Part shown: one piece after another, positions 58,671 to 64,000 of the stretch
How positions within the stretch are numbered: position 1 is the stretch's first letter
Layout: the number at the start of each line of letters is the position of its first letter
Origin: Lepeophtheirus salmonis
Lineage: Eukaryota > Arthropoda > Copepoda > Siphonostomatoida > Caligidae
Assembly (NCBI RefSeq): GCF_016086655.4
Contig: NC_052141.2
Location: 10,168,001 to 10,232,000, forward strand
Direction of reading: 5' to 3'
DNA: 64,000 nucleotides
Notes under the pieces: model-generated
Databases searched by the model: none
What the model saw: only the letters and a program-made list of their open reading frames with translations
Told to the model about the DNA's origin: nothing
Translations under genes and position numbers: made by a program

Positions 58671-59960
58671 AGAGAGTAACCCTCCCTCAGTTAGCGAATA
58701 TTCTTTTTATGACGCCGTTAGTGAACTCAATAAAAAGAAAGAACCTCTAAAATAAAACGAATTTAATTATATGATAAATAATTAACTACGTCATTTAAAT
58801 TTGTATCATTTTTTTAACTATTCAATTCATTTTACAATCGTTAATATCAATTAAAATACTAAAAATACTTGTATGAATATAAGACATAAAAATCATTCTC
58901 TTAAAATATTGTTAATATGATTTTGGGATTTCAACATGATATAGATTGATATTTTATAGTAAAAACATTATATTTCTATGAAATACTCATTACTTTATGC
59001 AAATTTTGGGAATTAAATAAGTACTTATCAGTTTTGATGAGATTGTGTGATCATATAAAATAGTAGCTACCGTGTCACATCTCAGTCCACACAATAAAAA
59101 AAAGAGAAGAATCCAAGAAATCAAAAGGATAAACAGAGGAACGAATCTCAAACAAAGCAATTAATTAAAGTCACTAAACCTCGATTTAAAATAGCAAAAT
59201 AAAGTAATAAATCCTACATTATGAAGATATTTATAAAATTGCATTTAATCCAAGTTAATATTTCAGTAGCATATTAAAAAGTATTGCCGAATTTCAGAGG
59301 AAAAAGAGCCATTTTTATTAATATCGGGGTGTATAATATTCCACTTCACTACTAGAGTGTTACAACAAAATTTGCCTTTTAGATGACGCTCAATTACTCT
59401 GAACAATTTTGGTAATTCATTAATAAATAAATATTTTTCAGAAGTCACATTGTGGAATGAATTCATTTTATTTTATGTTATTAAATTGTGTTTTTAAAAT
59501 TTGGGATTTGAAACGTAGATTATTATTTAGTCTAAATGAAGAAAGTTAAGGTTTGAGGAAGTAATTTGCTTCTTTACTAAGTTTATTACAAGATCTTTAA
59601 CAACAAAGCTCATAAAAACATTTGTAAATATTTAGCAATAAAATTTTATTGCCATATATTGGTAACTTAAGACATGTGACTTTGCATCTATTGCTTAAAA
59701 AAGCCTATAAGTATATTTACATTCGATCTGAGTATGATTTTCTATGTTCAGCCACTCATTTGTTATTTTCTTTTCGTTCATCTTTTCATTTTTCCTGTTT
59801 ATTCGTTCAGATATGAATAATAAAGGTAAGGACGTGCGAGATCTCACTTTTGAGATGGCATGGATGACGTAACAGTATTATTTTTACTAGTAACGTATGT
59901 GGATTTTCTTCCTTGTGCAGAATTCCGTTCTGAGTTTATGGAGACTGCAAAGTTAGTTAT
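58671..59960. other. no gene supported; one weak ORF
   Basis: The minus frame 59263-59466 (67 codons) includes VVKWNIIHPDINKNGSF, vaguely like the HPNI..NG motif of ubiquitin-conjugating enzymes, but the flanking residues do not fit. The rest is AT-rich. Confidence 0.25.
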
Positions 59961-59961
59961 A

Positions 59962-60738
59962 CTGTGGGGTCTATTGAAATCTGATTCAATAATTAGTTAC
60001 GGTTGAGTGATTGCAATTAATTCATATTTCCATATATTAAAGCATAAACAATTAGTTACAAAACAAAACAAACATGATCTCTTTAGCTTACGGAAAAGTC
60101 GAGAAAATGACCCTTGATTGTGATCGACTAAAATTTCCATTCACGCACTCCAAGCAGTTGGGCATCCAGCCTACGCGTCAGGAAAGTCCAAAACGTTAGA
60201 AAGGAAGAAGAACTCTGTCAAAAAGGCCAAACTGGACCCGAATTAGTTTAAGAAAATAGCCCACGCCAATCCCCTCAAGACCATGAGGGCTCATTTCAAA
60301 AATCTTGTGGTTTCACACACGACTGCCCAGAGAGCTATCAAAAAAGGGGGCAGAAAGAGCTCTGTGAAGGTGGACAGATCACTTTTGACACCAGCAACCC
60401 CATTTCCTCCTTAACAAGACTCTCATAAATGAGTTTTTTGAGTTCTTTTGAACTCTTTTTTGATACTCTAGGCCCCCTGCAACCCCCTCGACATACACTC
60501 AACAGCCAGGCAGGCAGTCTGCTACTGCATGAAGGCCATCATTGCCTCTAACGGTGGCTACATTAATGATTAAGAGAGCTCGAAACACATCTATTTATAG
60601 TATTAATTTTGTTGAAATTCTATTGTTAATCAATAAATAATATCTTATTGAAGTTTAAATATAAAAGTCTTCAGATATTAGTAGATCACTTGATGGTTTA
60701 TAGTTCTAAGTAAAAATTTAATTTGGTCCTAATAGGGT
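59962..60738 (+). mobile_element. Tc1/mariner deletion derivative
   Basis: ERKKNSVKKAKLDPN, a stop, FKKIAHANPLKTMRAHFKNL, VSHTTAQRAIKKGG, then VDRSLLTPA: the second HTH and linker of an IS630/mariner transposase (60190-60410). It is followed almost directly by the C-terminal end AIIASNGGYIND and a stop near 60572. The catalytic middle is missing. The possible ends are ACTGTGGGGTCTATTGAAAT (59966) and TTTAATTTGGTCCTAATAG (60738), the latter a diverged reverse complement of the former. Confidence 0.68.
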
Positions 60739-61544
60739 TAAAACACAAACTGAAAATTGACCATGCACCCATAAAATTAGGGGGAGGGGGATTAACTACC
60801 AGAAATGTGTCCTTGACATAAAAGGTCATATTGTAAAATGTAAATATTTTAGTGTCTGATAATTTCCTCATGTCAATAGGAACTTATTTGATTTATAAAA
60901 TTTTAGTAGTTTTTTTCAGGTATTTCATATTTATTATGCAACAAAAAATGGGGCCAGAAATCAACTTACAAATAACTTCCTTATTTTATTACAAAATAGT
61001 AGTAAATTAATTACACAATGAAGCAATTAATTATTTACTTTTTTTAATTTATGAGGAATGTTTTTAGAAGAAGGAAAATGTGTAGAGAGTAAAAAAATAG
61101 TTGGAATTTTTAAATGACCCACAAAGTAAAGTCTAAGGTTATGCCAGTGTATTTCCTGTCATTTGTCACTGTATTTGATTTTTTGGAGCATTGGATCTAT
61201 GTATTAATCATATTTCATAATTTAATGTCACTTCATGCAGAAATTGCATTTAACTTTTTTGCATCACTGTTCTACTTTTTTTAAATGATATTTGAAGTTA
61301 TGAAGGACTTGTCAAAAATGGATAAAAACCATAATTGAATGACAATTTGAATTTACAAGTCATACATAAAAGCTTCATGATGAAAAAGTAAAATATCTAT
61401 TATAGAGTCTCTAAATTATGGAGCCTCAAAAACATGTCAAGACCAAAAATATATTTACCATATATAAAATTCGAAATAACATTAATATAGGGTTGATCTT
61501 ATCTAGTGGTACACCATTGATTATTTTGAATCCAGCATGACAAT
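60739..61544. other. no gene seen
   Basis: This is AT-rich sequence. ATTAGGGGGAGGGGGATTA at 60776 is a G-rich patch. No frame or repeat copy was recognised. Confidence 0.3.
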
Positions 61545-62030
61545 AGTACAAAATCAAGGAGGAGGACGACAAGACATCTTATTTCTTAAGAAGGGAAGCT
61601 GAGACGGTTGGAAAGAGCAAAGAAAATTCTAAATTTTCTCAAGGGCAACAAAAATAAGCAAAGTTTGGCTCCTTTCTGATGAATTTTTTTTCACCGTTGA
61701 TGCGGTTGTCAATAAGCAGCACAACCGCTACATCCCAACCGAACATCCATACAGCGTCTCAGCTTCAGTGAAAAAAAAATCAGCTGGAACCGTAGTCTGG
61801 GGCGTTGTGGAGTCTGCCCTCCCATTTTTGTGGAGAGGAAGGAGCACCTCAATGCAGATGCTTATATCGAACTTCTGACAGTACTACCTATGGCCAGAGA
61901 ATAGTTCGGGGACAACTTTGTTTTCACTCAAGACGGAGCTACATGTCAAGGAACTGCTAAGACACAGGCTTTCATGACATAAAACTATTCCTGACTTTTG
62001 GGAACTCAACGTGTAGCCTCCCTCCTCTCA
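61545..62030 (+). mobile_element. Tc1/mariner catalytic-core fragment
   Basis: RLERAKKILNFLKGN is followed by LSDEFFFTVDAVVNKQ (first catalytic aspartate kept), HNRYIPTEHPYSVSAS, AGTVVWGVVESALPF, FTQDGATCQGTAKTQAF (second catalytic aspartate kept) and FWELNV, stop, PPSS. It stops exactly where the third motif should begin. It is the only fragment here that retains the first aspartate. Frameshifts and stops are present. Confidence 0.75.
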
Positions 62031-62345
62031 TGACGCCATCCCCTTGCTTTTGATTTTTCTCTCAAGTCATCTTTAATGATCTCTCGGAGCGTAACCTAGC
62101 TCCCATTCATCTTCTTGGAGATATCGCAAATTCTCTACACTGGATTTCTAGCAAGGCGGTTTTTTGAAACGCATAATCATGGACTTAGCTCTGACTGTTC
62201 GTTTCCGACCTTGCCTAGACTTTCTGGCGATTGTTGGTTGGATTTCAAATCGCTTTTTAATCCCATATACGAACGTCCAGCTGATCTTGACGTCATATCT
62301 CGGTTAGGGTCTTCTAGCGCGTAATCATTTCCAACACAAGATATC
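62030..62345 (-). mobile_element. Tc1/mariner N-terminal fragment, inverted relative to its neighbour
   Basis: The minus strand reads KRFEIQPTIARKSRQGRKRT, VRAKSMIMRFKKP, then KSSVENLRYLQEDEWEL, the GRP-like linker and second HTH of an IS630/mariner transposase, running toward the breakpoint at about 62030. With the plus-strand core before it, the two pieces are head to head. The plus frame 62115-62324 is a shadow. Confidence 0.62.
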
Positions 62346-62639
62346 TTTTGACTTCCATTTTGTCGTCTTTGAAGATAAAGCCAATATTTATAAATAGAAA
62401 TAATTTTAAAAGATTATTACAATTTAACACATCATTATTTTTTTTTCATTATATTGTACAATCTGTGACGTCAGTAACAAGCTCTATAGAAAAAGAGGCT
62501 TTGTTATCAGACTAAAGTGACTACATATTTTGATACAATTGGCGCATTCTTATATCAAATATATATTTTATTAAATCATTTACCGATATTTTAAAATCCA
62601 ATTATACGTACTAATTAATGAATTAATACGCTTTTCTAT

Positions 62640-62935
62640 CAATAGATAACGTATTGAGTCCAATGAGTCCAATATTGACTCCCATTGTCAGAAAAAATTT
62701 CCAACCTTTTCATCAATGGAGTGTCCCTCAACATAATTTTCTTATTGGTATTATAATTTTGAGAAGACGTTGTTTTTTAGTAATTTTTTTTTCTAAAAAA
62801 TATATTTATAGCAAATTTTTGTAATACCTTATTTTTAGACAAAAATTTATTGAGACCCTTATTTTAAAATAAACATTTGATGCAGAGTATTTCTGCTCCA
62901 CGGAGCACAAGTTGCGAATCATTGCTCTATGCATT
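62640..62935 (+). repeat. repeat J copy 1, hAT-like miniature element
   Basis: The left CAGAAAAAATTTCCAACCTT near 62690 and the inverted right end CAATGATTCGCAACTTGTGC (62905-62925) resemble hAT ends (CAGTGATTCCCAACC). The upstream flank TTGACTCCCATTGT is shared with copy 2, so the repeat extends outside the element. Confidence 0.45.
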
Positions 62936-63224
62936 AATATTTTATCTAAAGAAATGTTTTTATTCTTTTTTAACAAACCGGCAGATAATATGATTTTCAA
63001 CTATGCCCAGTGATGCTAATCGTGAGCATTTTAGACATGTTATAAAAGGAGACACATCAAATCAACCCGATTATCCTGACAATTTAAAAAATGTTTGATC
63101 CTTAATTCTATAGATTTCATTCATTCTTTGGAAATTCAATAGTAATGTTTAATAACTTAAGACAATAAATTTTATTCTTCAGTTTTCCAACTCCAAAAAA
63201 CGTGCTAGCTAAAAAATGCACCAA

Positions 63225-63470
63225 ATTTTCATCAATGCAGATAATGTATTAAAACATGTAGATATTATCGACTCCTATTGTCAGTAATTCCCAACTTTTT
63301 CATCACTGCAGGCCCTCTTGACGTAGTTTTTTTTTTTTTTTTTGGGAAGGAAAAACAGGTAATTTTGAGCATTTATTTTTATAGAGAAGAATTTCGAATG
63401 TCTTTTTTTTTAGAAGAAAAATGCTTGATGACCCCTTTATTTTCTAAAAAAAATATTAATTAAATGAAAA
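63225..63470 (+). repeat. repeat J copy 2
   Basis: ATCGACTCCTATTGTCAGTA, then ATTCCCAACTTTTTCATCAC and TGCAGGCCCTC, followed by T-rich sequence and GAAGAAAAATGCTTGATGAC. It is collinear with copy 1 at a spacing of about 595 bp. The frame at 63278 is inside it. Confidence 0.45.
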
Positions 63471-64000
63471 AAAAAATAACAAAGAATTTTGGTCCTTCAC
63501 GAATTTACATTTAACATAAATACAAAATTTTATTCATGAATTTTCTTGAAAAGGACATATTGAGTACATTTTACTGTGAGTCTCACATATTAATTAATTA
63601 ATAATTATTCTAATTATAAACAGATGTAACGTCTGACATTGAGACGTTAAAATAATTTTTACTTATTTATTTAATTAACATTCCACAATTAATTAAAAAA
63701 TATTCCAATTTGTTGAACGTAAAATACATAATTTATTAAATATCATATAAATAAGAATTTATTCATGAATAATTCAGTTATGTGTAATCCTTTAAAGGTT
63801 GGATCGTAATAATATTAATCCAAACCCCATTTTGTATTATTAATCTATATGTTATTATGTGCATAAGAAAGATGAATACTTTGAGAGTCAGTTGAAACAA
63901 ATCACAAAATATTCATTGTTTTCCATTAAGTATGCAAATGAAGTAGATAGATAGGCAATAGTCAGATGGTTCTAAGCACATGGGGATTTCATGATACATT
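63471..64000. other. no gene seen
   Basis: This is AT-rich DNA to the end of the window, with AATTAATTAATAATTATT-type low complexity near 63595. Confidence 0.35.

Noticed and set aside
59263..59466. Possible ubiquitin-conjugating enzyme fragment (IIHPDINKNG)
   Set aside because: Only one short motif resembles the family; the residues around it, including the active-site cysteine region, do not fit.
62115..62324. Plus-strand ORF of 69 codons
   Set aside because: It is a shadow of the minus-strand HTH relic, which has clear family motifs.
1..64000. tRNA, rRNA or CRISPR features
   Set aside because: I looked for tRNA-like GGTTCGAAT arms, rRNA-like GC-rich conserved blocks and regularly spaced short repeats with unique spacers, and saw none. 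The only regular array is the 162-bp tandem repeat, which has no spacers.

Overview
The window looks like a piece of an animal nuclear genome that is AT-rich, gene-poor and dense in repeats. There are no operon-like gene runs. The few believable genes have very short introns (63-94 nt) bounded by GT/AG. Most recognisable protein homology is to decayed DNA transposons of the Tc1/mariner (IS630) superfamily, in the mixture I associate with parasitic copepods (sea lice such as Lepeophtheirus or Caligus). That organism call is inference from memory of such genomes, not a database result.

Host genes. (1) A plus-strand coiled-coil protein gene of unknown identity has exons at 18184-18228, 18416-18574 and 18638-19363, all joining in phase 0. 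Two alternative 5' starts are possible: a coding exon at 13646-13807, or a non-coding exon ending at 16728. (2) A compact two-exon minus-strand gene at 37268-37759 encodes a 140-residue helical protein, with AATAAA signals about 130 nt past the stop. (3) Weaker support exists for two minus-strand exons at 47275-47595 and a coding relic at 24715-24870.

Mobile elements in order: mariner C-terminal fragment (9.6 kb); short mariner derivative with terminal inverted repeats (24.0-24.5 kb); larger mariner nested inside another repeat (26.3-27.25 kb); complete 701-bp mariner deletion derivative (29.7-30.4 kb); mariner deletion derivative (31.4-31.9 kb); Tc1 3' end (32.0-32.4 kb); hAT remnant (34.4-35.6 kb); mariner (38.2-38.8 kb); mariner fragment (43.8 kb); 718-bp sister of the 29.7-kb element (44.2-44.9 kb); true mariner with an N-terminal ORF (48.4-49.35 kb); non-LTR retrotransposon fragment with reverse-transcriptase motifs (51.5-52.85 kb); mariner derivative (54.2-54.7 kb); mariner derivative (60.0-60.7 kb); and an inverted mosaic of two mariner pieces (61.5-62.35 kb).

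Between these lie several families of short non-coding dispersed repeats, named A to J here, in 2 to about 12 copies each. Some have inverted ends and some are nested. A three-copy ~162-bp tandem repeat lies at 39.45-39.95 kb. No tRNA, rRNA or CRISPR array was seen.

The strongest pattern is that seven separate mariner-type elements, from several subfamilies, lost nearly the same central part of the transposase. They kept the N-terminal helix-turn-helix and the C-terminal end, and two of them share one deletion junction. That makes the window a record of repeated birth of non-autonomous elements, not an intact novel system.
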